A stretch of DNA of 64,000 nt from Acridotheres tristis (taxonomy: Eukaryota; Chordata; Aves; Passeriformes; Sturnidae), in contig CM072884.1 in the NCBI GenBank assembly GCA_037013685.1, positions 103,157,548-103,221,547 of the forward strand. The letters are read 5' to 3'. The notes below the pieces were generated by a model. That model was not told the origin of the DNA. It worked only from the letters and a program-made list of their open reading frames with translations, and did not search any database. A program made the position numbers and the translations under genes. Positions 1 through 13,200 of the stretch are shown here, piece after piece (position 1 is the first letter of the stretch; each line of letters starts with the position of its first letter).

Positions 1-2001
1 ATGCAATATCTCTTCAGTTTGCACCAAATGTAGTTTTTTTGAGAGGAAAGTTTCCTTGCTGAAGCAAAGCTTTAAATCACTCGGACAAATGAAGAGAAAA
101 TGTGAAGAGAAATATTTACATAAAACATTCCCAGGCTCCAAATCTCAGACCACTGAAAGCAGTGAGTTTGGCCACCCACTCCTCACTATTGCTGGAGAGC
201 TGGCTTTTAAAGAAAACAGCAGTGCATGAAGAATAATCTCAGTGCCTTCCTCTGAAAGAGCAGGTTTCTGACTGTCATTGTCATAGAAAACAGTAGACTT
301 GTTTTAATGCTGATAGGAAAATTTGAATCAGGGCAGATCATAATGAAACTTTTTTACTATTCAGAGATATTCTTGTAATGTATTCAGAGTACTTTATATG
401 GCCATTATGTTGAACCTATGTATTAGGAAAAAAACAAACAGAAAAAGGATAATCAACTGAGGTTTTCCTTCAGTGTATTTGCACTTACAGAGAAGTGTTT
501 GGATATACTTCTGTGTTTCATAACAGCTGTGATATTTAGCGGCTGGGAATCTTATTATTTTTATAGTTCACACTGCATGATAATATATGGCAATTGAAAC
601 ATGAAGCTTTGATTAATATGATTAAGAACTAGTGACTTATCTAATGGTTCTGAAGTTGTAAAGTTTAATTATAGAAGCACCATTTGCACAGCTATAGGTA
701 AGGTTGTGTCAGAATTTCTATTGTAAAGCTCTGTCCTGTTTCCATCCATTGTGTCAGGGGTCCATGAAAGAAGAAGAATTGACAGTAGAGACCATAATGG
801 CTGTTTTAGGTCACTGTCGTGGCCTGTCAGGTCAGTAATCCTTGTGTTTCTTTAAATCTTTATGTGAATGTCTACAGTAGCACCAAAGCAGCCATTATGC
901 TCTATCAATTCAAGTATCTTCTTTTATTTTAACATGTAATTAAATATGCAGTGATGGACCACAGTGACTTAGTGACTCAGGAGGGGTCATTTAACATATA
1001 ATTTTTTATGCACTTTCATATAGTTTTCATACTCCTAAAACAAAAAGAGATGAAATGCAGCAATTAATTATTTTTGTGACATCTTAAAATTAATGTGGAT
1101 TTAGGTGAAAACTCTTTTGGGGGGCAGGGAGGATAGAGAGAATAATGAAGATGAAAATTTGTGGGTTTTTAATGTTAACATTCAAACTTTGCATATCCCC
1201 CTGAGGTAGTCACATATGGAACTCCATTCTGCAGAAGGGGAAAATCCTGTGTCATTTGTTAAAGCTCTGTAAGACTAGGGGAAGGAAATCAGGTAGTGCT
1301 GGTTCTCTGTTCTAACACTGAATACTCTGTTTTTCTAGGTCTCACTGCACCTGTGTCTTATAGGCACTCCTAGGTCATTGCATGGTGTTATATAGCACAC
1401 TATTTATGCCTTAATAACTGGATCTGAACAAATGAATCAAGGCTGTCAGTCAGTCCTACTGCTTTATGTGTTTCAAAGCTTCATGTTTATAGGAGCAGCA
1501 CACAGACATAACCATAATCCTTAAATATTCATCACATCAACTGCAGCATTTACTCACAAAGATTTTTAAACTGGGAATGAAGTAGGACAAAGGGAGAACA
1601 TGAAAACATTTAGATTTTTGCCAATGCAGTAGATATTGTTTCCTTTTTATTTTTTACTTCTGGTAATAATTTAGGAAATGCTCAGTGTAGCTTACAAAAA
1701 GAAATACAGAAACCTAATTCATGTGTTGAGAAGACCAATACCATCTGTACAAACCTATACAATCAACAGGCAGACAAGGAGTAGTGGTGTCAGAAAATTT
1801 TCTGTTCTCTGGTCCTTCACAGTTGTCCACAGCGAATAGAGCGCTGTGAAAGAGAAAGAAGAGGGAGACTGCAGAATGGGTTAAAAAGCGTGTAAATGTA
1901 CAGACAATGCTGAAGTATCTTCTCTATCTTCTGAGAATATAGTTCTGTATTCCTCTTGTCTTTACTAGGGATACTCAGAGGCTTAAAGTTGTCCGCTTCT
2001 C
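1..2001. other. AT-rich unique sequence, no gene seen
   Basis: No open frame of 60 codons or more exists on either strand in this stretch. I looked for CR1 3' ends, LTR motifs, tRNA-like boxes and small-RNA promoters and recognised none. It reads as ordinary AT-rich intergenic or intronic DNA. Confidence 0.6.
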
Positions 2002-2023
2002 TTTTTTTTTTTTTTTTTTTTTT
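2002..2023. repeat. T22 homopolymer tract
   Basis: Twenty-two consecutive T residues follow a short pyrimidine-rich lead-in. It could be a plain microsatellite or the antisense poly(A) tail of an old retroposed sequence, but no recognisable retroposon body lies to its left. Confidence 0.95.
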
Positions 2024-3299
2024 GGAAGATACTTAAAATCTTCAGTACAAGGGCCATCAACTTTTTGTTTTCATGCCTGTTTCTAGTCATACAATGAGGT
2101 GTGATCTCTCAGTTGAGGTAACTTGAGGTCCTTCTTCAAAAAATAATAAATTAATTTGTTCTCAGGAACATGAGAGAAAGAATGTTTTTTTGTTAGGTGA
2201 AAAGACTGAAAAGAGAAGGTCAATAATTTTAGAAAATACTGATAAGCTGCAGAAATCAGACTTTGCTCTGACAAAGTACAAGCCTTTGAATTTCCAACAA
2301 GGATCCTACCCTACAATGCTCTTGCAAGACTGACACCTAGGTAGTGCAGTTGCTGTGTAAAGCCTCAATATCTCAGTTTCCCCTATTAAGTTCACTTAGT
2401 AATGTGTGCTTAGAGTGTCAGTAGCAATGTCTTCTCAATCCCAACCAACAGTTTAGTCTGTTTCAGGGAAAATGAAGTTGTAGTAATGTGCATCCATTGT
2501 CATGTGCAGGGAAAGGCTTCTGCTGCTGCTTAGGAGTGGGCTTAACCAGCTCTGACCTGTCTGAGTTCCCAGACCATTTGCCTCTGACTGAGAATTGCTG
2601 TGCCTGAATGGTGTCAGGGACCTGCAGGTACATTTCTGCCTGCCTGCATCCATTTGATAGTGCACCTTTACTGGATTTGACTCTGAGCTCAGATCATATG
2701 CCTCAGGGATAATTCCTACACCAAGAAGATCTGTTGGTATGATTGAAACCTTGGGAGAGAGCCACAATGTCTGCACAGGAATGTGTTTGGCCAGGATGCT
2801 TTTGTGTGGCACTGATCCCTGGCAGCAGTTTTAGCCCTGTGTCTGTCAGGTTGCTGCTCAGTGCTCAGAATTCCAGGATGGCAGCAGAGCACAGCTGTTA
2901 CCATACAGCACCTTGGCATTCTGCATCTTTGACTTTCCTTTAATGCTTTCTGTCTCTTTCCACATTAAAACTTTTTTTCCTCCCCCCCCTCCCCAAAGTG
3001 TTTTGCTCATTATAGAATAACATAACTGGAAATGCATGGCATTTCCTTTTCAGCAAGTTGTGCATGTGATGGAGATACATATGTTTGTGTACCTCTTTCA
3101 ATAAGATCTGCATGTTCAGTGTACATAGAGTTTATTTTATTCAACATCTCTTACACAACAGACAAGGCCTGTGAACTTTCTCCTAGACATTTTTTTTCAG
3201 GGGATCCCATAGCTGAAGGTGGTGTTCTTACATCAATGTTAAATCAGGCTGGCTGATTGGCACTGTCTCTCTGCACATACATATACGTTTAGTTATCAT
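2024..3299. other. Unique sequence with a polypyrimidine tract
   Basis: Several short open frames (up to 119 codons, antisense at 2453-2812) overlap each other on opposite strands with no recognisable domain. I treat them as chance. A T7-C2-T-C8-T-C4 polypyrimidine run sits at about 2972-2994. Nothing else is recognised. Confidence 0.5.
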
Positions 3300-3768
3300 T
3301 GAATCATAGAATATGCTGAGTTGAAAGAGACGCATCAGGATCATTGAGTACAACTCCTTGGCCCTGCACAGGGCACCCCAAGAGTCACACCATGTGCCCG
3401 AGAACATTGTCCACGTGCTTTCTGGTCTCAGACAGGCTTGGTGCTGGGACCACTTCCCTGGGGAGCTGTTCCAGTGACTGATCACCCTTTGGGTGGAAAA
3501 CGTTTTCCTGATATCCAACCTAAACCTCCCTTGACACAACTTTAGGCCATTTCCTTGAGTCCTGTCACTGGTTATGAGAGTGAAGAGATCATTATTGTCA
3601 CCTCCACTTCCCCTCAGGAGGAAGTTGTGACTGCAGTGAGATCTCAGTCTCCTCCAGGCTGAACACACCAAGTGCCCTCAGCCCCTCCTCATAAGGTTTC
3701 CCCTCCTGACCCTTGGCCATCCTCATAGCCCTATTTTGGATGCTCTCTAATAGCTGAATGTATTCTCT
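3300..3768 (-). mobile_element. CR1 LINE 3' end, antisense
   Basis: CR1 is the dominant non-LTR retrotransposon of birds and is usually 5'-truncated. Here the plus strand begins with the reverse complement of the CR1 terminal ATTCTATGATTC-type tail at 3300-3311. It then runs through the reverse complement of the conserved 3' UTR, including the blocks meaning 'accounting for the first-strand landing site', the block reading TCCCTGGGGAGCTGTTCC at about 3450, and the block ending in CCTCCTCATAAGG near 3690. It stops near 3768, where similarity to CR1 fades. Only the 3' UTR and perhaps the last part of the ORF2 flank are present, so it cannot encode protein. A 147-codon antisense open frame at 3228-3671 lies mostly inside it and is not a gene. 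The subfamily is not assigned. Confidence 0.93.
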
Positions 3769-3806
3769 GGGGGATCATTTCTGTAGCTGGTCCCTAGAGG
3801 AGAATT

Positions 3807-3863
3807 ATGTACATGTGCACATGCACAAATACAGGTACATATGCATGCCTGTGTATACATATG
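3807..3863. repeat. Alternating purine-pyrimidine tract
   Basis: The stretch is dominated by TG, CA and TA steps and includes the 12-base perfect palindrome CATGTGCACATG near 3812-3823. It begins about 40 bases beyond the CR1 fragment. It is probably a degenerate dinucleotide repeat. Confidence 0.6.
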
Positions 3864-6104
3864 CCAAAGGAGACTGAAAGCAAGCCATAAAGAGGAAGTA
3901 CTCCTGTTATTCCTTATGCTAAATGGAGGAAAACAAGAATCATTCCAACAAGCCGTGAGACAGTAACTCTTTTTTAGGGTTCATTTAGTATTTTTTTTTT
4001 AATGATCTGTAAATGCAGCATATTTGAACACGACACAAATGTATTTTGGAATGTCAAAGTAGAAACATACTTTGAAAGGGCCATCAAAGGGCTATATGTT
4101 ATCAAATATAATTTTAGAAATCTACATGATAAAACTTTGAAACATACAATCTAAATGTTCCTGGATATCTCTCCTAACAGAACTAGATATTATCAAAAAT
4201 CTTGACCATTGTTGTGAAAAAGCTCCACCAGGGTATTTTCTCAGTCTGTAGTAGAAGAAAGTTTTATATGCATTATAAAAGAAATGTAAAACTTTGTGTA
4301 GTATTTCTTGTATAACACTTTGAAACTCTTCACTCCTATACTCAGAATGAATAATCCATCTGCCTTTGGTAATTCATCCATATGAAAAGATTCCCATGTG
4401 AAGAAAGAGGTGAAGGTTCTGCTTTATTCAGAAAAAAAGAAGATACAATATGGAAGAACAGGTGATGCTGAGCATGCTGCTATGGAAGAATAGGAATGTT
4501 GAAGGCTATGAAAAGAAACTTTGGCTTATCTTATATATTGTTTTCCTTATGACCAGTAAAATTTAATTGTGGAAAATGTAAAATGAATGAAGGAAAGAAC
4601 TATTTGAATAGTTCATTTAAATCCTTTCTCTTATGGAGAAGGACACAGTGAAGAGAAAGCTCTAGTAGAATACAATGGCTTGAAAAAAACAAAGTTTAGA
4701 AATGTTGCATGGTAATAGATACCTAGGTAAGAAGATTATCAGGCTGTGTAACAGATAGAAAGCTCTCACCTTATGTACCCCAGTTGTGTAATCAGTGGAT
4801 GTATGTGTCTGTGATTTCTGAAGTGTTAAAGGATGCTTCTTCCAAAGGATTTGTTACTGGCTTCCCTTGGAGGTCTGACTAGGTGGACTGTGTGTTCTTG
4901 AGACTATAGTTCTTCACTCTCTGTTCATTTTACAGACCCAGCAATTGTAGTACTGCTTAATAAAGATGCTATTAATGTTGACTGAACAGCCTAATTTTGC
5001 TCTTTAATTCCTCGTTACCGAAGTTGTGGTCCAAAACACAGTGATGGGAATGGAACGAGGCCTACTGCACTCTGTAGGTATTGGATCAATCTCCAGCTTT
5101 ATCATCTAATTTCCTAATTTTTGTTATTTTCTGGGGGAAAAAAACCTCATACTGCTTATGTTTCATGGGTTAACATTGATTACAGAAAGAAAATCTTGTA
5201 AACTTTAACAGAATCCAATAAAGTTTACCATGTTATTGACAGTATAAACAGTCTTATTAATTTCCATCATTAAGGGATATGCAATCCCCATATTTTGTTC
5301 ATTTATGGAAAGGAATGTCTCGTTTCTTAAAAGTTTGTTACACCATCCCTGGTCTCTGATACTTTCAGTTGCTGTGATGAAAAACTCAGAAAGATCTTTA
5401 ATCAATCACTAAAACTATATGTACTATTAGTGTACATCTTGAGATAGTTCTTTCTTAACAATTGTTGGGTTAATCAAAATACAGATGGGTTTCAGTCTTT
5501 AGTTAGTTTAACTTATCCTCCTTCATATTGCTTCTTCAGTACTTGATATGTATAACATATCTATTATAAATAATAACGTATATTCTGTCAAAAGACTGTC
5601 ACATGGCTCAATGGGCAGATTCTCTACTTCTACTTATGACTGTTCACTTACAAGAGACCTTCCTTAATTACTGTTTTCTCTTGATTTTGTCCATTTGTAG
5701 TATCACTTAATGCTTAAGACGTCCATATTAGCTAATGCAATGTATGTCTTTTATTTCTTTGGTGTCTGAAATCAGGCCCTTTCACTAGTTCCAAATGTTG
5801 CTTCTCTTTAAAACTTTGCTATATTTGTCCATACTTCAATTTCTTGTCTCTAAACACTGAAAGGCATAAACACATTCTGCCTTCTTGTATTTTTAAGTGC
5901 TTCATCTATTTATAATATAAGCTATTTGCTTAATATTGCTATTTTATTATCTATGAAGTAGGGTTAGAGAAAAAGTTAATGTCAATTTTTCTTCCTACCT
6001 CAGTGGAAATTAAATTTTTTGCCAGCCCTTGGAAATCATAGAAAGTATTTCCATTCTTTCAGCCTCCAGAAATGAAGTAATTTCCATGTTGGTTGGAGGG
6101 TGGA
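3864..6104. other. AT-rich unique sequence, no gene seen
   Basis: The only open frame over 60 codons is antisense at 5205-5405 (66 codons) and has no recognisable domain. No transposon signature or structured RNA was recognised. Confidence 0.55.
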
Positions 6105-6145
6105 TTTTTAATTTTTTTTTATTTTATTTTTTTTTTTTTTTATTT
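6105..6145. repeat. T-rich low-complexity tract
   Basis: Long T runs are interrupted by single A residues (pattern T9-A-T4-A-T14 and similar). It is a microsatellite-like tract. Confidence 0.85.
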
Positions 6146-6639
6146 AGCACTCAGATTTTGTGAGGATTGAATCAAAAGGTGCCATTTTACTTATAAAATT
6201 TTAATGAAAACATTTTCTGCTCAGTAGAAAATTAATCAGGGAAGATATTTTCAGAGTACTTAATGCAAGTTCTTAGCAGAACAGGACTCTCAGCTAAGGT
6301 CTTTAGATGCTAAATAATACAAATATGAAAATAGTATTGTGAGTCATACTACTGGGGGTGGCTGGGTCAGCTGCCTGTTTCCTAAATACCAATCAGTCTT
6401 TTTAATTTGAGATTGATTCACTTTTCATCTTCTCATTTTTCCCTGTTGCCTGAATTAATTATATATAAAATATGGATGGTCATGAATCAAAGATAGCTTC
6501 AGGTTTTCCTTTCTGCCAGGGTTCAGGTGTAACCCACCTGCTTAACAGAACAAAAACATTAATAGTGATGGGGCTTTCTGGTTTTCATGCTGAACTTCGA
6601 CTCTGTGTTTGCTCTTGCTCATCGAGTCTTAATCCAGTG
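6146..6639. other. Unique sequence left of the CpG island
   Basis: AT-rich at first, with GC content rising from about 6580. A 77-codon open frame at 6472-6705 runs into the island and shows no known domain. Nothing else is recognised. Confidence 0.45.
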
Positions 6640-7070
6640 CCCGGGGTGTTGTGGGGAAGGCTGCTGTTGGGCTCAGCGTGTAGTGAATTAGATTTGGGAA
6701 TTTGAAAATCCTAGCAGCGAGGTTCTCTGATGCCCTGCAGTGCGTTTGCCCGTGGGCAGAGCCATCACCTGCTGCATGCTCGCAGGTACTGCCTGCCTTC
6801 AGCAGCTTTCCCTAAGGGAAAGCGGGAGCAGGGCAGCTCCTGGGAGATAATCCCGGCGGTGAAGGCATCTCAGGTTTCCTACATGAAGCTCCTGCTGTTT
6901 CTTCCAGATGTTGTTTCTGGAATTGCCGAGCCGTGCTCAGTGGCATCCTTTGGGCTGGCTCAGCTGACGGCTCTGGAGCGCAGCGCTGCCCGCGGCATTC
7001 CCCCATCCCAGCAGGAATGCCCCGGCCAGCGGGCTCCGTGCCCGGGCCACCTGCCGCCTGCAGACTTGTG
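6640..7070. promoter_or_regulatory. Isolated CpG-dense island
   Basis: This block of about 430 bases is strikingly GC-rich and holds about twenty CpG dinucleotides by eye, including clusters such as CCCGGCGG near 6850, GCGCAGCGCTGCCCGCGG near 6977 and CCCGGGCC near 7040. The flanks on both sides are AT-rich with almost no CpG. Long open frames in several registers here (161 codons plus strand at 6730-7215, 115 codons minus strand at 6812-7159) are what GC-rich DNA gives by chance, and neither shows a domain I know. Such islands in vertebrates often mark promoters or enhancers that stay unmethylated. That role is inferred. An insertion of an unrecognised GC-rich repeat is the main alternative. 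Confidence 0.45.
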
Positions 7071-7581
7071 GTTTCCATGGCTTTGTTTAGTAGAAGACAT
7101 TTTTGTCTGCTCTGGAGATACTCGTGTTCGCTGGTTTGGAATAATATTAAGTGAAGCAAGGGTAAACCGATTTCACACAGAATCTCCTGTCAGAGCTCTG
7201 TTTCGTCAAGAATAATGTTAAAGTAACTCTAGTGAAGCTGTTTCATTCGACTTGCCAGATTGAGTCCAATGTGAACCTTCAACATAGATATTATTGCATT
7301 AATTTTAATGAATAAAGATCACAGACTTATTTAATTAACACAGCAAAAACCATTGTCAGCAAGCAAAGAAGTTATATTGCACAGCCACTCTAATGCAATC
7401 ACAAGAGTATACTTTATGGCTATGAGAATATAATTTTCTTGTTAAAAACCTTTGATGTTTCTTTAAATATATAAAAAAACAGGAAATGTGTAAATAAGGC
7501 TTGCCAGCCATCTCAAATGCTTTGTGTTAAAATTAAACTTTTAGCTTTGTGTTCATTTTGATGGGTTTCAGATAATACTGA
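7071..7581. other. AT-rich unique sequence, possible conserved element
   Basis: No gene seen. About 7240-7560 is compositionally even, CpG-free and rich in ATTA-type motifs, as many vertebrate conserved non-coding elements are. This is an impression of texture only and needs alignment. Confidence 0.25.
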
Positions 7582-7640
7582 TGTATATATACAAGCATAT
7601 ATATAAATATAAGTAAAGATATACATGTATATATATATAA
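7582..7640. repeat. Interrupted TA dinucleotide tract
   Basis: Runs of alternating T and A (ATGTATATATAC, CATATATATAAATA, GTATATATATATAA) are broken by short unique spacers. It is a degenerate (TA)n microsatellite. Confidence 0.85.
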
Positions 7641-9650
7641 CTTTTATAAAATCATAGGTGTTAATATTGAAAACACAACCATTATGTCAATTTTCATATG
7701 TTATTTTTACCATTATTTTAATAATTTTATTTGCACGGTTAAGGGCTGTTTATCCACTAGAGTTTTACTTTTCTTGTGCTTTCCTGCCTGGTCCAACTAG
7801 ACAGAAAATGCTCCTTTAGTTTGTTCTTAGGGAATTCAGGAGCACTGTATTGGAGGTTTACCTACTCCACCAAGACCCACTGCACAATCTCACCTGCACA
7901 TCTGGATTAGACCTGCACATGTTTTTCTGTCCAATCTCCCTCATGCATTGCTACAGGAGCTGGTTCAAAGTTTCTGGACGACAAGGAGTCAAGAAACCAG
8001 CAGTCACCTGACTGGCAGAATCTTGTCATGTGCAAGCCAGGCTATTGTCTCTGTGCTAGTCCCGAATTCATAACTCAGAGGGAGTCTGCGTTTTCTAATA
8101 GGGGAAGCTGTGGGCAATACATCTCGTAGTTTGGAGGAGCTGCTTGCTGGGTAGATGGCTTTAGATTACTACTGGAGTCAAGACTTTAACATACACTTTG
8201 GTGTGTTTGATCCCACACTGATATAGAGTTTGAAAGCAATATATATATGTGTGAAAGCCAGACTCTGATTTATCAAATAATGAAACCTGAATGCAGAAAT
8301 GCAAATGCATAATGTAGCCCAAAGTGTATCAGGCTGTATCAGTTCCACCTGAAATATATAAATAAGCAAATTCACTGTTTATTTGGCAGGCACTGTTCTA
8401 CAGTCCAGGTTCTACAGACCTCACTTTTATTTTTGTTTTTATTGACTTCTCAGAATGCTCTCAAGTAAGCTTTCAACCTTATACTTTATTTCGATGAATG
8501 AGGATGACTGAATTTTTAACTAGAGACAATTTACTATAGAATTATCTTGTATTTTTTCTACCAAGATTGGCACAATCTTCTTAGCTTAAGAAGGAAGTTT
8601 TTTTCTTTATTTATTTTTTCACTGGAAATTTGTACTATAAAGATTATTGTAGGATAGAGGAAAAATAAAGTAAAAGTATAATAGAGTAAGATTGTGCTTA
8701 TAGAAAAGCAATTTTTGCACCTATAAGCTTTATATTTTGTTTTGAGGATTATCTATTAGAAAATAACAATACACACAACTTCCCCCCAGAGAAAATGGAA
8801 AAGGGTACACCAGAAAGAAAAATAAATTTTTGTAATTAAATTTAGATATCCATTTATTTAAGTTCATAGCTTGTTTTAAAGTACATATTATCTTTCTGCT
8901 TATCTTAGTGGGCAGACAGACCCTCTTACTATTTAAAGCTTATTTTTAAAACACCTTCACTATGAAGGGGCACAATTTTTGCTCAGTCCTTATCAAAGAA
9001 TAAAATTATACAAAATACACTGTCAAGCAACACTCACTTTCCTTTAGATGGTCAGAAATAAAGCAGAGAACCATCACTGATCTCAGTATCAAAATAGTAT
9101 ATGCTTCTAGAGGTTGAGTTTATGGAACTCAAGTTTTGTAACAGAGTTATGGGAGTTTTGTATATGGAATAACTGATTTTAGCAGGAAATTGTGTTTTGT
9201 TGATGCCAGGAATTTTAGCTCACTTTTTCTGTTACATGGTGCATAACTTTCATGGTGAATAGACGCATGAAACAGGAACTAATTTATCAGTTCCCATAAG
9301 CAAATGGCTCTACACACCTCTTTTTTTTTAGTGAAAACTAAATTTTATTTGAAAACAAGGATATAGAGGAGAAAATATCCTTAAGTGGTCCTGCATTTTA
9401 TGTGCTGTGATACACAAATAAATCCATGAATTACCTTCAGCACTGTGGAGTTTATTTCTCTCTATCAGATGAGATGTTCTCGCTGTCACCAGTCACTGAC
9501 AGTGATTGTGACACCCTGCTGCACACATTGCTTACATTATACAAAAATTCTCTGTTTATGTAGCACGTTGTTCCTGAGATTTCATACCACAGGTGAACAA
9601 TTAGCTGTATACCTGCCAGTTAGGAGAACTGAGCTCTGCAATTAGATGGT
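7641..9650. other. AT-rich unique sequence, no gene seen
   Basis: Two short open frames (8178-8375 minus, 9445-9645 plus, both about 65 codons) lack recognisable motifs. A moderately GC-richer patch lies at about 7780-8160 without CpG enrichment. No mobile element is recognised. Confidence 0.5.
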
Positions 9651-10200
9651 GTGACAGGTTTTGATGACATTCAGCCTCCTTCTAGAGGCAGACTGTGAGC
9701 TGGCAGTGCCTGGCTGGCAGGCAGCGTGCTGGGTGCCCCAGATGGGTGGGCACAGGGTGTGCAGGCAGTGCACCCAGGAAGGGATGCTTGGAAAGCCACA
9801 GGGGGTGTCAGCAGAGCCCTGCCTTCCCATCCTGTGCAGCCCTGTCATTGCCACACGTCCTGTGCAGCAGCTGACAGGCATGGGGAAGGCTGCTTCTAAG
9901 ATGGATATTAAAGAAAAGCTATGGATAGTGAAGACATAAAGGAATCCTTGCTGTTGGTCAGCGGCCTCTGGCCTGACTTTGGTTTGATCACATCTTTTCT
10001 GTTGCATACGTCATCCCTAAGGAGAGATTCCTGCCTGCCAATGTCACCTGCCTTGGTGACATCAGCTCCCAAGTGAAGGAGAGCTTGGTTGGGAGGCTGT
10101 CCCCCCACTGCTGCACTCTGTGGCCAGCTGGCTAGGTGGCAAGGAGGGGGACCAGCGTGTGCTGGTTTTGATTGCAATATATTTAATTTTCTCCAAGTGA
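9651..10200. other. GC-richer, CpG-poor block
   Basis: This block is richer in G and C than its surroundings, with many TGGCAG and CAGCAG-type words, but unlike the island at 6.6-7.1 kb it has few CpG pairs. Four overlapping open frames of 69-121 codons occur on both strands (9642-10007, 9661-9939, 9908-10240, 10062-10271). They shadow each other and none shows a domain. It could be an old GC-rich repeat or unique DNA. Confidence 0.35.
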
Positions 10201-13200
10201 TGGAGATAATTCCTAGTTCCTGATGACCATACCCTCTCAAACAGGTTGCCTGCAGCTACAGTTTTTGTCATTTGGCTTTGGGTGCCTTCTCAGCCACCTG
10301 GGGTGGACTCCTAGTCTTAGTTATTACTATTACAGTTGGTTTTATAATGAAGTTTTTGGGGTTATTTTTAGTTTTGTTTGCATAAAGTACAGCCTCCCTC
10401 CCCTACACTGTAGTTTTTTCAGACACAGAACTGGTAGATGTTGTGTGTCCTAGGCTACGTGCAAGGATAAGCTTAGGGATAGATGGTATCAGAGGATGTT
10501 CAATACAGACCAAACCAAGGCTGCCACCTTGGTGTTAGAGGCAATCTGCACTTGGACTGCCTTCCCTCCCCTGTTGACTGCAGAAAGCAGCAGTGAGCTC
10601 ACACCGTGCAGTGTAGATGATCCCTGTGAGGGAGTTTGCTCAGACTGTGCTGCTTGGCAGTGCAGACGTGTTGCCTGACTTGGATTCCCAGGAGCAGAAT
10701 GGGGTGATAGCATTTCTCACCTCCCTGGCACACTAAGGGAACAGACACATTAGAGACTGTGAGATGTGAAGATATGGTAAGATGTGGTGTTTTGTAGTGT
10801 GATGAGAGTGCAAAAGACAGACTCCTGTCTGAGAAGATGGATGAGTTCCCTCCAGTAAAGCTTTCATACATGCTGTATCCTTCCTCTGAAATGTGAGCTG
10901 GTTGTCACAGGCTCTGCAGTTGTTTCTGGGGATTTGTTATGCAGATGGTACTTTCTGATTATCACATTTTAAGACTCATGCACGCATGAAAGGGAATAGT
11001 GAAATGGAGAGGGGTAATCTAAATGAATAAGAAAAGCATATTTATAAACAGATTGTTTTTCCCCTGACATAAATTGAGCCTTACACATTGAGGTTCAGTC
11101 TGGCTGTATCTGAGTTTATGAGATACCTGTCATCTTCTTTTTAATTGCCCTTTGAAAAGCCCCAGAAACATGACTGTCATCACTGAGATGCTGTGGAGAC
11201 AGCTCCATGCAGATCTGAGTACCATTCCTCCTGCCTGTTTCTCTCCATCAGGCTGGTCAGGTGTGCCTGCTGCTCTCTGAGTCAGGTCTGGCGAGGCAAA
11301 CGATCTCCAATGCAGGTCCCATTTGGGGCACCACCCTGTAACACAAATACTCTTCAGAAGTAAGCTACAAAGCTTCTTGGTCTTGTACACTCCTTTCAAC
11401 AAATTTCCCTGCCAAAAAAGGGCTGGTGAAACAAAGGTTTGGTGAAATAATTCCATTTGACGTAGCCATACTTTCCATTTGTAGGAGAACTGCACTGCAT
11501 TCAGCACTCTAGCAGATGATGTTTGTTCAGCAGATTTCAATTAAAGGTGTTAGTGCTTTTAGAGGCCAAGCTGGACTTCTTCCAGAGCACACTTTTTATT
11601 TTCCACTCCATACATAGCTCCATATAATGTCTTTGTACAGACAAAATGTGCATTTGCTTATACCCTTACAAAGCCTTTGTGATTAAATTGTGGAAGAAAT
11701 TCTTTTACCTTGCCCTGTCTGAATCGGAAATATTGTCTGCCTGCGGGAGGAAGCAGACATTGTGGTTTGGGTTTGGATGGGAATAGGGATTTTAATGTTG
11801 GTGGAGGAATTACTATGATTTCTTTCTATTAAAAGATTGCCCATAATCACACAGTTTCCATTTCTCTCTGCATTGTGCATGCTCAGAACCCATGCCATAG
11901 AGCTTACAAGAGAGAGAAATTGGATTGGGGCAGCTGGGGAGCAGGAGGTAATAACAAAACCATATTGGCAATGCTCTTGACAGTATCCATCAGCTACTGC
12001 TTGCTTTCAGTTTTTTGTAGGCATCGCAGTGGAGAAGGGATTTCAAGGAACAGAGAATGGAGTTCATTGTCTTTTTAGTCTGCTCCAATGATTGAGGAAG
12101 GCTATAAAAAGCCACCTCAGGCTTAATTTCGTAGTAGCCAATTCTCACAAATTGTCTGTCTGTAGGAAGAGCACAGAGCTTCAGCAATGCCAGGCCACCT
12201 GCAGATGTCACTTAGGAAGAATACAGCCCAGTTTTCATTGGACTGTCAAAGCAAACTTGCTCAAAATCACAGTGGTTCTGTAAGTTGATTTCAGCTACAG
12301 AAGAATAAATTTCTGAAAAAATTTCTATGAGCCTTTCAGAATTCTGTATCATAAATCACATCCCCATTGCTGAAATCTCAGTTTAGAGAGTGAGGATTTA
12401 AACATAATTTTATACTATATAGTATTCAGCGTATTTAAAATATTTCGGCTTTTAGTTTGGTTTTGGACTTGTGACCTCATTAATAAGCAAGTTTTAATTT
12501 GAAGAGTTTTAAATTTTTAATGTAGTTTGTGTCATTTTACATCCTTAATAATCAGGTCACATGGTACCAAATGAAACACCTTATGACAATCTAAATTGAG
12601 TATATCATCGTTATTACCTTTATCAGTCACAAATAATTAATTGAATTGTGAGTATTGCTCATAGATCATGATGTCTGCTTCTGAAAAATGCATTGACCTA
12701 TAAATTGTCCTCCAGTAGCCATCCCCAGACTAGACAGGAGTTGCCAGAAGAAATTTGTAGAAAGATGTCTTCTGAATGATGTGTTTGCACAGTAAAGCTG
12801 AGTAAGAAGGCAGCTATTCAAAGCCTCTTTTTAAAGGTTTCCTGTTAGATCCATTTTTAAAAATACAGTTTTCTATTTCTAGCATGAATTAACATAAATC
12901 ACATACGAGATATGTTTAATTTCTTTATTTCTGTCTTCTTATTTCCATGTAAGACAGGACACTGTTGGAACATAATACTAACCACCACATGAATTTATAG
13001 TTACATTTTCCTGGTGCCACATTAAGTTTTACCCAAATACAGTAAAATTGTTCAGCAGATGATTCCTGAAACAAGTATTTATTTTTAAAGGTTTATTTTA
13101 CAACAGTTCATAAACTTTCATTTTCAACTGTTTATCATTTGTTTCTCAGGATGTACTCCAGTTTTTAATATATACACACACTCTTAGGAACAGAGAACAA

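Noticed and set aside
3228..3671. 147-codon antisense open frame
   Set aside because: It overlaps the CR1 3' UTR, which is non-coding, and has no domain.
6730..7215. 161-codon open frame
   Set aside because: CpG-rich composition keeps frames open on both strands. There is no recognisable protein family and no splice context.
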